From an uncultured Pelagibacteraceae bacterium (GTDB lineage Bacteria > Pseudomonadota > Alphaproteobacteria > Pelagibacterales > Pelagibacteraceae), in the NCBI GenBank assembly GCA_902604695.1, contig CACKZT010000001.1:62001-126000 (forward strand): a stretch of 64,000 nt of DNA. The letters are read 5' to 3'. The translations under genes were made by a program, and so were the position numbers. The stretch's first letter is position 1, and each line of letters starts with the position of its first letter. This document shows positions 48,280 to 57,181 of the stretch, piece by piece. The notes beneath the pieces are model-generated. The model saw only the letters and a list, made by a program, of their open reading frames with translations, did no database searches and had not been told where the DNA came from.

Positions 48280-49731
48280 ATGGAAAAAACATATACATCA
48301 ATACAAACATCATTAACAGTCACAGTAATAATTGGCCTATTTTTCATAGGATTGGGGTATTTAAATTCTAAAAAAATTTCTGATAACAAAAATTATATAG
48401 TCGGAGACAGAAATGAAAATATATTTTCACTGACTGCAAGCTTAACGGCTTCAGCACTCGGAGCCTGGATTTTATTTGGACCAGCTTCTGCAGCAACATG
48501 GGGTGGAATAGGAGCAGTTATAGGTTATGCTTTAGGCACAGCTGCTCCAATGTTATTTTTATATAATTTTGGTCCAAAAATAAGAAAAGAGTTTAAAAAA
48601 GGTTTAACATTAACAGAATTTATTAAAAAAAGATTTGGTATTAGCATACTTAAAGTAAGTTTGTTTTTAACACTGTTCTATTTAACAATATTTTTAATTG
48701 CTGAGGTTACAGCAATAGCTTCTCTGCTAAAGTTTATATCAAAAGTTCCACTTTGGATAACTTCTGGAATAACTCTAGTTATTTGCCTCCTATATATATT
48801 AAGAGGAGGATTTAAACTTTCTATTATTACCGATAAATTTCAATTTAGTTTTATAATGTTGATTATTTTAGCATCTATATTAATAATTTTAGGAAATTTA
48901 GAATTCTCAAGCTATGAGATTATAAAAAAAGAATCGCCAAATTTAATTGATAAAAAATATTTACCAAATTATACAGCTGGATTAACTTTTTTTATAGCAG
49001 TAGCAGCAACTAATTTATTTCACCAAGGAAATTGGCAAAGAGTTTTTTCTGCAAAAGACAATTCTATTTTAAAAAGAAGTTTAATTTATTCATCTATAAT
49101 TATTTTCTTTACTGTTTTTTGGATGGGATATTCAGGCCTTATATCATACTCATTAAATTCTAAAGTAATACCTGATTTGGCTTTTTTTAGTTTAATTTTT
49201 AAAAATAATAGTCCACTAATAGTTATAGGAATACTTATACTAGCATTGTCATTAACATTGAGCACTATAGACACACTAATTAATGCAATTTCTAGCTTAT
49301 TAATTGTTAATGGAAATCAAATCAATAAATCAATATCGGGAAAAAATGTTAAAGATAAAGCAAATTTAATAATTTTGATATTAAGCATAATAGTTTTCAC
49401 CTTAGCTTCAAAAGGTTATAGTATATTATATTTATTTTTATTAGCTGATTTACTTTGTTGTGCAGCCGTAGTCACAATATTTTATGGTTTTTTTAATAAA
49501 AAAATAAATTCTAAATTAGCGCACTGTTCAATAATTGTCGGTTTAATAAGTGGCTTACTTTTTTTTCCAAGTATGGATTTTCAAAGTAGTATTTTAGTAG
49601 GAAATTTAATATCTATTAAATTTTTTAATTCTTTAATTACTAACAATCTTTTATTTATTTCCTTTATCATTTCAATAATAATGCCCTTGTTAATGATATG
49701 GATTTATTCTTTACGTAATTCATTTAAGTAA
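48280..49731 (+). CDS. thiV: Sodium:solute symporter, predicted thiamine-precursor transporter ThiV
   Basis: Member of the SSS family with about 13 membrane helices over 483 residues; early motifs include LTASALGAWILFGPASAATWGGIGA and an ALGTAAPM helix. The direct control by a TPP riboswitch points to thiamine or a precursor as substrate. In SAR11, a riboswitch-linked SSS protein named ThiV is proposed to import the pyrimidine precursor HMP, and this gene fits that description; the symbol is by context. Its end overlaps the convergent rarD-like gene by 28 bases. Confidence 0.85.
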   Translation: MEKTYTSIQTSLTVTVIIGLFFIGLGYLNSKKISDNKNYIVGDRNENIFSLTASLTASALGAWILFGPASAATWGGIGAVIGYALGTAAPMLFLYNFGPKIRKEFKKGLTLTEFIKKRFGISILKVSLFLTLFYLTIFLIAEVTAIASLLKFISKVPLWITSGITLVICLLYILRGGFKLSIITDKFQFSFIMLIILASILIILGNLEFSSYEIIKKESPNLIDKKYLPNYTAGLTFFIAVAATNLFHQGNWQRVFSAKDNSILKRSLIYSSIIIFFTVFWMGYSGLISYSLNSKVIPDLAFFSLIFKNNSPLIVIGILILALSLTLSTIDTLINAISSLLIVNGNQINKSISGKNVKDKANLIILILSIIVFTLASKGYSILYLFLLADLLCCAAVVTIFYGFFNKKINSKLAHCSIIVGLISGLLFFPSMDFQSSILVGNLISIKFFNSLITNNLLFISFIISIIMPLLMIWIYSLRNSFK

Positions 49732-50576
49732 ACAATAACAGCTATCCAAATAAATATAAAAGAAATTAATTTATCTAAATTTAAAGGTTCGTTAAAAAAA
49801 TAAAATCCTAAAAAAAACTGCGCTGTAGGAGTCAAGAAAAAAATCATACTAGCTGGCCCAATTCCAATAAGTCCAAATCCTTTCGTATACCAGAAAAGTG
49901 GTATTAAGGTCATAAGACCAGCCCAAAATAAGTAAAAAGATAATACAGGTTCATTAAAAGAAAAAATATTTAAATTATTATTAACTAAAAAAACAAAAAA
50001 TCCAATTGCAATAGGAGATATCAAAAGAGTTTCAATAAGTAGGCCTATATCTGATGAAACTTTTACTTTTTTTCTAATAAGACCGTACAAACTAAATGTA
50101 ACTGCAACAATAAGACCAATCCAGGGAACTTCACCTAATTTTATTAGTAGATAAATTAATGATACAATTACTAAAATAACTGATATAATTTGATTTCTAT
50201 TAAATTTTTCTTTTAAAAAAACAAAGCCCAAAAATACGCTTAGAATTGGAAAAATATAATATCCTAAAGCGCCATCTAATAGATTGTTGGTTTTTACTGC
50301 GTATAGCCAAGTAAACCAATTAATTGAAATTAAAAGACCTGTAATAAACAAAATAAGAATATTAATTCTTTTACTTATAATTTTATTAAATTCGCCCCAA
50401 TTAGATGAATAAGATGTAGTAATTATTAATAATAAGGCAGTCCAGATCGTTCTATGTATAGTTAATTCTAAAGCGGACGCGAAAGAAACAAACTTAAAAT
50501 ATAATACACCAATAATCCCCCACCATAGAGAGGCTAAAATAGTATAAGAAGCTCCGACAATGTAATTTTTTTTCAT
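49704..50576 (-). CDS. rarD: RarD-like EamA/DMT superfamily permease
   Basis: The 290-residue product has ten predicted membrane helices in two EamA halves. The opening (ASLWWGIIGVLYFKF), the WLYAVKTNNLLDGALGYYI segment and LIPLFWYTKGFGLIGIGPAS match the RarD subgroup, whose substrates remain unclear. The gene is alone on the minus strand, divergent from tRNA-Ser, and its last 28 bases overlap the end of thiV. Assignment to the RarD subgroup is good; function is unknown. Confidence 0.87.
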   Translation of the reverse strand: MKKNYIVGASYTILASLWWGIIGVLYFKFVSFASALELTIHRTIWTALLLIITTSYSSNWGEFNKIISKRINILILFITGLLISINWFTWLYAVKTNNLLDGALGYYIFPILSVFLGFVFLKEKFNRNQIISVILVIVSLIYLLIKLGEVPWIGLIVAVTFSLYGLIRKKVKVSSDIGLLIETLLISPIAIGFFVFLVNNNLNIFSFNEPVLSFYLFWAGLMTLIPLFWYTKGFGLIGIGPASMIFFLTPTAQFFLGFYFFNEPLNLDKLISFIFIWIAVIVYLNELRKE

Positions 50577-50654
50577 AAAAGGATAAATATCGGGTAAATT
50601 TTTAATGAAATATAGGCAAAAATTAATTATAAAGATACTTAATTGTAAACCTGT

Positions 50655-50747
50655 GGAGGCTTGGGAGAGTTGGTTTAATCCAGCAGTTTGCTAAATTGCC
50701 GTACGGTTAATTCCGTACCATTGGTTCGAATCCAATAGCCTCCGCCA
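50655..50747 (+). tRNA. tRNA-Ser (anticodon GCU)
   Basis: The acceptor arms GGAGGCT (50655-50661) and AGCCTCC (50737-50743) pair fully, followed by G and an encoded CCA. The anticodon stem is GCAGT/ATTGC (50683-50687 with 50695-50699, one G-T pair) around loop TTGCTAA, giving anticodon GCT at 50690-50692 for AGC and AGU serine codons. A long variable arm (GTACGG...CCGTAC) and the T-arm ATTGG-TTCGAAT-CCAAT confirm a class II serine tRNA. It ends seven bases before the convergent lytic transglycosylase gene. Confidence 0.97.
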
Positions 50748-50754
50748 TAAATTA

Positions 50755-52986
50755 TTAAAACAATATCTCAAAATCAGTTGGCGCTTTTTTTATCATATAC
50801 TTATATACATTGATATTTTCTAAAACTCTTTGAACATAGTTTCTTGTTTCTTTAAATCTAATGAGTTCAATCCAATCAATATAACTTAATTCACCCTTAG
50901 TAGGATCACCGTTAACTCGTCTCCATGTTTTGACCCTATTAGGTCCTGCGTTATAAGCTGCAATAGCAAACGGATAAACTTCGTTATACTGATCCAATAG
51001 AGTTCGAAAATAGTATGACCCTAATTTAATATTATATTCGGGATCTTTAGTTAAACCGCTTATGCTGTATGGGAGTTTAGCTTGCTTAGCAACTAATTTT
51101 GCGGTGTATTTCATTAATTGCATCATTCCTCTTGCACCTACGTAGCTTTGAGCTCTTTTATCAAATTCACTTTCCTGTCTTATTATAGAATGAATTAATT
51201 CAGGTTTTGGCATTAATTTATTATTAATTTCACGAGGCACAGTTATTATTGGATAATTATATTCATTTAAAAATCTCTTTTGATAAGAAGCTCTTTTAGA
51301 AATCTGAATAGCAAAGTCATATCTTTCAACACTTGTAGCCAATCTTGCTGCTAAAACTTCACTTCCTTTTTCAATATTTAAATTTGAAAGATGAACAATA
51401 ATATCTTTTGATAATTGAGTTTGATCCAATTCTTTTAATAATATCACATGCTTAACTAGACGATTATTGTTAAATTCTTTTTCAAAGTCTTTATCAAAAT
51501 AAGAATCATCTTTTAATGTAAATTTTTCTTCCTTATTAATTTCATTAAAACACAACTGTCCATAATATGTTGTTAAAAAAACAGATCCTTCATCAAAATA
51601 TTTATTGGCAATTTCATTTTCGTTTAAACTTTGATAGGCTTTACCTAACCAATAAGCACCTCTAGCACGACTAATTGGATAACTTACGTTGTTATAAAAA
51701 TTATCAAAATGATTTATTGCATATTCACCAGATTTTAAAAAAGTTAGAGCTATCCAACCTGAAAGCCATTCTGCATCAGCAAATTCTGCTCCAGATGATA
51801 AAGAGTGTTCACTTGCTACTTTGTATGCTGTTTTGTATCTTTTTTTATACAATAGGGCTCTTACAACACTTTCTCTTTGAACCCACCACAAATCAGCTCT
51901 GACTAAATCATCTTCAGATTTATTTCCATTTGTATAAAGAATTTCTAAAGAAGATTCTAATCTTCCACGTCTATTACGCCATTTCAATCTATCGTATTCT
52001 AATCCAACATTATTTTTTAGATGAGCAGGTACATTTGAAATGGAGCTATCTACCCCATAAGAATTACTCATTAATATTTGTCTTGCATTATAAAGTGCTT
52101 TTTCATCCTTGGGTAAATATCTTAGCATTCTTTTCAAATCCCAATATTTTGAATTCCATGCTAGGTAATCAGCTCTTTTAATATGATCGTCAGTTGTTAA
52201 AAATTTTTTAAATTTTGCCCTATAGTATCCTAGATCATTTTTTCTAATTTTTGCGTCAGTCCAGCCTTCTTTAATTAAAATTGAAACCTTATCAAATTTT
52301 TTCTGTTCAAGATATGCTTCGGCTAGTTTTATTTTACCCATACCACTAACAGGAGGATATTTTTGAAACCAGTTTATTATAGAAGTGGGAGAATTATTTT
52401 TTAGATATATTTTATGTTCAGCTAAATACTGTAGGCGACTTATTCTAGGATAATCAGAATTATTACTTATAAATGTTCTGTAGTCATTAAAAGATGCTGA
52501 ATTACCAGTGGTTTTCAAATACATCCAATTTATTAAATTTCTAAACTCAGGATTTTTAACTTTTTTTGTTGCTTTTAAAGCACTATTCCATTTTCTAGCT
52601 TTTACAAATTTAATTACTTCTTTTGCATTTAAAAAATCTTTTTTATTTAATATTTGTGATGTTTTTAAAGGTTTAGATACAGATTTATAACTTGCAGGTT
52701 TTTTTTTAGGAATTGTAAAAGTGACTTCAGCTATTTTTTTTATTGGTTCTTTAAGAGGTTTTTTAATATTTGATTTAATTACTTTTTGGTTTTCTTTAAT
52801 TGCATTATTTTTAGTGGGTTTTTTTTGAGGTATAGCAATCTTTTTTTTAATGTCTTTTTTTACTATTGTATTTTTAAAGACTGAAGGTTTATTTTTAGGG
52901 TAAATAAATTGTTTATTATCAGCCCAAACAATTAACGAACTGTTAAAAATTAATAAAATAACTAGACTAATCAAACGAATAAGCAT
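50755..52986 (-). CDS. slt: Soluble lytic murein transglycosylase
   Basis: Cleaves peptidoglycan glycan strands in the periplasm, forming anhydro-muropeptides. The 743-residue product has a signal peptide (first 22 residues, ending VWA), a Lys/Pro-rich linker to about residue 110 with three copies of an xPxxKP motif, a long superhelical domain, and the catalytic SLT domain near the C terminus with E605 in IRQESEFD, then GARGMMQLM and AYNAGPNRVKTWR. It is monocistronic and divergent from dapA. Confidence 0.93.
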   Translation of the reverse strand: MLIRLISLVILLIFNSSLIVWADNKQFIYPKNKPSVFKNTIVKKDIKKKIAIPQKKPTKNNAIKENQKVIKSNIKKPLKEPIKKIAEVTFTIPKKKPASYKSVSKPLKTSQILNKKDFLNAKEVIKFVKARKWNSALKATKKVKNPEFRNLINWMYLKTTGNSASFNDYRTFISNNSDYPRISRLQYLAEHKIYLKNNSPTSIINWFQKYPPVSGMGKIKLAEAYLEQKKFDKVSILIKEGWTDAKIRKNDLGYYRAKFKKFLTTDDHIKRADYLAWNSKYWDLKRMLRYLPKDEKALYNARQILMSNSYGVDSSISNVPAHLKNNVGLEYDRLKWRNRRGRLESSLEILYTNGNKSEDDLVRADLWWVQRESVVRALLYKKRYKTAYKVASEHSLSSGAEFADAEWLSGWIALTFLKSGEYAINHFDNFYNNVSYPISRARGAYWLGKAYQSLNENEIANKYFDEGSVFLTTYYGQLCFNEINKEEKFTLKDDSYFDKDFEKEFNNNRLVKHVILLKELDQTQLSKDIIVHLSNLNIEKGSEVLAARLATSVERYDFAIQISKRASYQKRFLNEYNYPIITVPREINNKLMPKPELIHSIIRQESEFDKRAQSYVGARGMMQLMKYTAKLVAKQAKLPYSISGLTKDPEYNIKLGSYYFRTLLDQYNEVYPFAIAAYNAGPNRVKTWRRVNGDPTKGELSYIDWIELIRFKETRNYVQRVLENINVYKYMIKKAPTDFEILF

Positions 52987-53022
52987 AAGTTTAAGATAGA
53001 TTTAATTACCTTATATTGTTTT

Positions 53023-53907
53023 ATGTTTAAAGGATCAATCGTTGCATTAATAACACCATTTAAAAATGATAGATTAGATGAGGAAAATTACTTAAAACTC
53101 ATTAATTATCATCTGGAAAATGGCACAAGTGGCATAGTACCTGCGGGAACCACTGGTGAGTCACCAACTTTATCTCACGATGAGCATAAGAAAGTAATAG
53201 AAATCTCTGTGAATGCTTGTAAAAACAAAATTCCTGTCATTGCTGGAACTGGCTCAAATTCAACAGCTGAAGCAATTGAGTTATCCAAACATGCTGAAAA
53301 TATAGGGGCAAATGGATTGTTAATTGTTACACCTTATTATAACAAACCCACTCAGGAGGGGCTATATCAACATTATAAAAAGATTAACGATAATGTTGGA
53401 ATACCAATAATCATTTACAATATACCTTCCAGATCTGTAATAGACATGAGCATAGAAACTATGGCAAGATTATCCGAGTTAAAAAATATTATTGGAGTTA
53501 AAGATGCGACAGGTGATCTATCAAGAGTTGATAAGGTTTTAAAAATTATTGGAAAAGAATTTATCCAACTTACAGGGGAAGATAATAATGCTTTAGAATT
53601 TAATAAAAGAGGTGGAAAAGGATGTATAAGTGTTACTGCTAATATTGCAGCCAAACTTTGTTCTGAATTTCAAAACGCAACAATGAAAGTAGATGAACCA
53701 ATCATGCAAAAAAGAGCAATAGAAATAAACAAACTTCTTACACCACTTCATAAAGCTTTATTTATTGAAAGTAATCCTTCACCTGTTAAATATGCTGCAT
53801 CTCTTTTAAATCTGTCTTCAGACACTGTAAGATTACCTTTAGTAAAAATAACGACTGAGACCCAGTTAGAAGTTACAAATGCCCTTAAATATGCAAAATT
53901 ACTTTGA
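53023..53907 (+). CDS. dapA: 4-hydroxy-tetrahydrodipicolinate synthase
   Basis: DapA condenses pyruvate and aspartate semialdehyde, the first step towards lysine and meso-diaminopimelate for the cell wall. The 294-residue product has [29 protein letters not shown] with the catalytic-triad tyrosine, IYNIPSRS, and the Schiff-base lysine K160 in [11 protein letters not shown]. It is first in a ten-gene run; its stop overlaps the smpB start (TGATG). Confidence 0.97.
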   Translation: MFKGSIVALITPFKNDRLDEENYLKLINYHLENGTSGIVPAGTTGESPTLSHDEHKKVIEISVNACKNKIPVIAGTGSNSTAEAIELSKHAENIGANGLLIVTPYYNKPTQEGLYQHYKKINDNVGIPIIIYNIPSRSVIDMSIETMARLSELKNIIGVKDATGDLSRVDKVLKIIGKEFIQLTGEDNNALEFNKRGGKGCISVTANIAAKLCSEFQNATMKVDEPIMQKRAIEINKLLTPLHKALFIESNPSPVKYAASLLNLSSDTVRLPLVKITTETQLEVTNALKYAKLL

Positions 53908-54380
53908 TGAAAAAGAAGTCATTAACTGGTCAAAAGGTAATTTGTTTTAATAGAAAAGCATCATTCAATTATTTTTTTTATGACAAATTAGAAGCGGGTA
54001 TAGTTCTTAAAGGTTCTGAAGTTAAGTCAATACGAGACGGAAAAGTTAATATAACTGATTCTTATGGTGTTGAAATTAATGGTGAAATCTTTCTAATTAA
54101 TTCACATATTCCATTATATAGGCAATCAAGTTATAACAATCACGATCCTAAAAGTGAACGAAAACTTTTATTTAAAAAAAAAGAAATAAACAAATTAATT
54201 GGTAAAATAAACCAAGAAGGTTTAACTATAATTCCTACAAGAATGTATTTCTCTAAAGGAAAAGTAAAAGTTGAAGTTGCAGTTGCTAAAGGAAAAAAAT
54301 TATATGACAAAAGAGAAACCAAAAAAAGAAGAGATTGGGATAGAGAAAAAAGAAGAATTTTTAGAAAAATTAACAAATGA
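53907..54380 (+). CDS. smpB: SsrA-binding protein SmpB
   Basis: SmpB delivers tmRNA to stalled ribosomes for trans-translation. I start it at the ATG at 53907 (157 residues), which shares one base with the dapA stop; a TTG at 53904 would add one residue. The core motifs [20 protein letters not shown] and the [10 protein letters not shown] loop are typical, and the basic tail [16 protein letters not shown] is the segment that acts in the decoding centre. folK overlaps its stop by four bases. The ssrA gene is not in the window. Confidence 0.97.
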   Translation: MKKKSLTGQKVICFNRKASFNYFFYDKLEAGIVLKGSEVKSIRDGKVNITDSYGVEINGEIFLINSHIPLYRQSSYNNHDPKSERKLLFKKKEINKLIGKINQEGLTIIPTRMYFSKGKVKVEVAVAKGKKLYDKRETKKRRDWDREKRRIFRKINK

Positions 54381-54892
54381 TATTTTTAAATATTGGCTCA
54401 AATTTAAACTCCAAGTATGGAAACAGATCAGATAATATTTTAAGATCTATTGAACTTTTAGTATCGAAAGAAATTAAGATAATTAAGAAATCAGGTTTTT
54501 ATGAAACTCCATCGTATCCAGATAAGTCTTATCCTAAATTTTTAAATATATCATTATGTGTCTTATACCAAAAAACAGCAAAAGAACTTTTATACAATAT
54601 TTCTTTAATTGAGAAACAAATGGGAAGAAAAAAAATAAAAAGAAATGATCCCCGGATTATTGATATTGATATAATTGATTTTAATAAAGAGATAATTAAT
54701 CATGACAATCTGACATTGCCACATAGATCTTTAAAAGATAGAAATTTCGTACTGATACCCTTGAAGGAGATATGCCCCGATTGGTCTCACCCTATTTCTA
54801 ACGAAAAGATTGATATTTTAATAGAAAAACTGGAAAGTTCATCAAGGAATGAGATTACAAGAATAAATCAAAGTGATATAAACAATCTATGA
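54377..54892 (+). CDS. folK: 2-amino-4-hydroxy-6-hydroxymethyldihydropteridine pyrophosphokinase
   Basis: FolK transfers pyrophosphate from ATP to the pterin precursor in folate synthesis. The 171-residue product begins [16 protein letters not shown], matching the GSNxG start of the family, and has the signature region [15 protein letters not shown] in place of RWGPRxLDLDIL, then [18 protein letters not shown]. It lies between smpB and relA, overlapping each by four bases. Its position takes the place that rpoZ often has in alphaproteobacteria. Confidence 0.94.
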   Translation: MIFLNIGSNLNSKYGNRSDNILRSIELLVSKEIKIIKKSGFYETPSYPDKSYPKFLNISLCVLYQKTAKELLYNISLIEKQMGRKKIKRNDPRIIDIDIIDFNKEIINHDNLTLPHRSLKDRNFVLIPLKEICPDWSHPISNEKIDILIEKLESSSRNEITRINQSDINNL

Positions 54893-56643
54893 TCAATAAT
54901 GACCAACTCATAAATAAAGTCAAATCATATAATAAATTTTTAAATCACACCACTTTAACTAAAGCGTATAATTTTGCAGTAAGTGCGCATAAAAATCAAA
55001 TGCGTAAGTCAGGTGATCCATATGTTATACATCCTGTAGCAGTAGCAGATATTTTAACAGATCTTAAGCTCGATAGCGCAACCATTGCAACGGGATTGTT
55101 ACATGACACAATAGAAGATACTAAAGCAACTTACGAAATAGTTCTTAAAGAATTTGGAAAAGAAGTAGCCGATTTAGTTGATGGAGTGACTAAAATTTCT
55201 GCTTTAGAAAATAAAGCTGTAAAAAACTCAAAGGCAGAAAATTTTAGAAAACTAATTTTAGCCACATCAAAAGATATAAGAGTTCTACTTGTTAAAATTG
55301 CAGATAGACTTCATAATATGAGAACAATTGATGCTTTTGACTCAGACTCAAAAAAGAAACAGATAGCAAAAGAAACAATGGAAATTTATGCACCATTAGC
55401 AGATAGAATGGGAATGAATAGAATAAGAGATGAATTAGAAGATTTATCATTTTCAGTATTAAATAGCAAAGCTAGAAAATTAATTATTGAAAGATTAAAC
55501 TTTTTAAAAAATAATAGAGATGATAATTTTAATTTAATTTCAGGTGAACTTATTGACTTATTAAAATCAAAAGGTGTTAACGCTAAGATAACAGGGAGAG
55601 AAAAAACTGCTTTCTCGATTTGGCGTAAAATGCAAAATAAAAAAATTTCACTTGAACAACTCACTGATATTATTGGTTTTAGAATTTTATTGGATAATGT
55701 TGATGATTGCTATAAAACTTTAGGAATTTTCCATAATAAATATTCAGCCGTTCCTGGTAAATTTAAAGATTACATTTCAACACCAAAAATTAATAAATAT
55801 AAATCTATTCACACATCATTAATAGGTCCAATGAAACAAAGAATTGAAATTCAAATTCGAACTCATGAAATGCATGAATTTGCTGAAAGAGGTATTGCAT
55901 CGCATTGGAAATATAAATCCTCAGAAAAATATTCTGATATATCTTGGAAAGAATATGATTGGTTAAGAGATTTAGTTGAAATTATTGAAACAGGTAATAG
56001 CCCAGAACATTATTACGAATTTACTAAATTACAAATGTTTCAAGATAATGTTTTCTGTTTTACTCCAAAAGGCGCGGTAATTAAACTACCAAGAAATGCG
56101 ACACCAATAGATTTCGCTTATGCTGTTCATACTAAGATTGGAGATACTGCTATAGGGTGTTATATTAATGGAACGGAATCTCCACTTCAAAGTCAATTGA
56201 ATAATGGAGATATTATAAGGATTATAAATTCTAAAAAAGTTTCTCCATCACTACATTGGCTTTCTTCTTCAAAAACAGGTAAAGCAAGATCTTCTATAAG
56301 AAAATATTGGCAAGGTAAGTTTTCTGACCCCGAGAAAAATTTAAATTTAAATAAAAAGTATACGAGCACATTGGAAATAGACCTTCCTCATCAACCAGGT
56401 GTTCTAGGTGAAATTAGTACTTTAATAGGTATGAATAGGAGCAATATTTTAAACGTTGAATTATTAGAGAGAAAAGATAAATATTTAAAATTTTCATTTG
56501 ATATACAAATAAGTGATCTAAAAAATTTTACTAACTTGATAAGTGAAATTAAACAAAAAAACTTTAATTTTACTATAATAAGACACAAAGAGAAAAAAAA
56601 TGCTTTCATACAAAGAATCTTTAAAAATTTTAAAAGAAACTAA
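54889..56643 (+). CDS. relA: Bifunctional (p)ppGpp synthetase/hydrolase, compact Rel
   Basis: Makes and degrades the stringent-response alarmone. The hydrolase domain keeps H48, H72-D73 and E76-D77 (LLHDTIEDT); the synthetase domain has GREKTAFSIWRKM and KFKD at 291-294, the RxKD form typical of bifunctional enzymes. A TGS domain (about 387-445) and a C-terminal ACT domain (about 494-565) follow. At 584 residues it is well short of the usual 700 or more: only about 40 residues separate TGS and ACT, so the helical and zinc-finger linkers are missing. It overlaps pyrE by 44 bases. Confidence 0.95.
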   Translation: MINNDQLINKVKSYNKFLNHTTLTKAYNFAVSAHKNQMRKSGDPYVIHPVAVADILTDLKLDSATIATGLLHDTIEDTKATYEIVLKEFGKEVADLVDGVTKISALENKAVKNSKAENFRKLILATSKDIRVLLVKIADRLHNMRTIDAFDSDSKKKQIAKETMEIYAPLADRMGMNRIRDELEDLSFSVLNSKARKLIIERLNFLKNNRDDNFNLISGELIDLLKSKGVNAKITGREKTAFSIWRKMQNKKISLEQLTDIIGFRILLDNVDDCYKTLGIFHNKYSAVPGKFKDYISTPKINKYKSIHTSLIGPMKQRIEIQIRTHEMHEFAERGIASHWKYKSSEKYSDISWKEYDWLRDLVEIIETGNSPEHYYEFTKLQMFQDNVFCFTPKGAVIKLPRNATPIDFAYAVHTKIGDTAIGCYINGTESPLQSQLNNGDIIRIINSKKVSPSLHWLSSSKTGKARSSIRKYWQGKFSDPEKNLNLNKKYTSTLEIDLPHQPGVLGEISTLIGMNRSNILNVELLERKDKYLKFSFDIQISDLKNFTNLISEIKQKNFNFTIIRHKEKKNAFIQRIFKNFKRN

Positions 56644-57181
56644 TGCTTTGATGGAGGGACATTTTATCCTTTCCTCAGGATTGCATAGCACAAAATATGT
56701 TCAATGTGCTCAATTATTAAGTAAACCACAATATTCAAAAAAAATATGTGAGTCGTTGGCTGATAAAATTAAAAATGAATTCAGAGATATTAATTTAATT
56801 TTATCTCCAGCTATGGGCGGCATCATTATTGGATATGAAATCGGGAAGTTGCTTAATATAAATACAATATTTTCAGAGCGAGTTAATGGTGCTTTTACCT
56901 TAAGAAGAGATTTTATTATTCCAAAAAATATAAATGTATTAATTGTCGAAGATGTTATTACAACAGGTAAATCAAGCCTCGAATGCTCTGAACTTGTCAA
57001 AAAAGCTCAAGCAAATGTTCTAGGCTATGCCTGTATAATTGACAGATCTAATGGAAAGTCCTTTATTAAAGAGAAAATTATTTCCCAAATAGAATTGAAT
57101 ATTTCTACATTCGAAGCAAATAATATTCCAAAAGAACTAGAAAAAGTAAAAGCTATAAAACCTGGCAGCAGAGGTCTTTAA
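56600..57181 (+). CDS. pyrE: Orotate phosphoribosyltransferase
   Basis: PyrE joins orotate to PRPP to give OMP in pyrimidine synthesis. The 193-residue product has LSSGLHSTKYVQCA near the start and the PRPP loop VLIVEDVITTGKSS at 113-126, with the SERVNGAFTLRRDF flap. The ATG at 56600 is 44 bases inside the end of relA; a downstream start would remove conserved residues, so this overlap is accepted. AGAGAAAA precedes it. pdxJ shares one base with its stop. Confidence 0.95.
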   Translation: MLSYKESLKILKETNALMEGHFILSSGLHSTKYVQCAQLLSKPQYSKKICESLADKIKNEFRDINLILSPAMGGIIIGYEIGKLLNINTIFSERVNGAFTLRRDFIIPKNINVLIVEDVITTGKSSLECSELVKKAQANVLGYACIIDRSNGKSFIKEKIISQIELNISTFEANNIPKELEKVKAIKPGSRGL

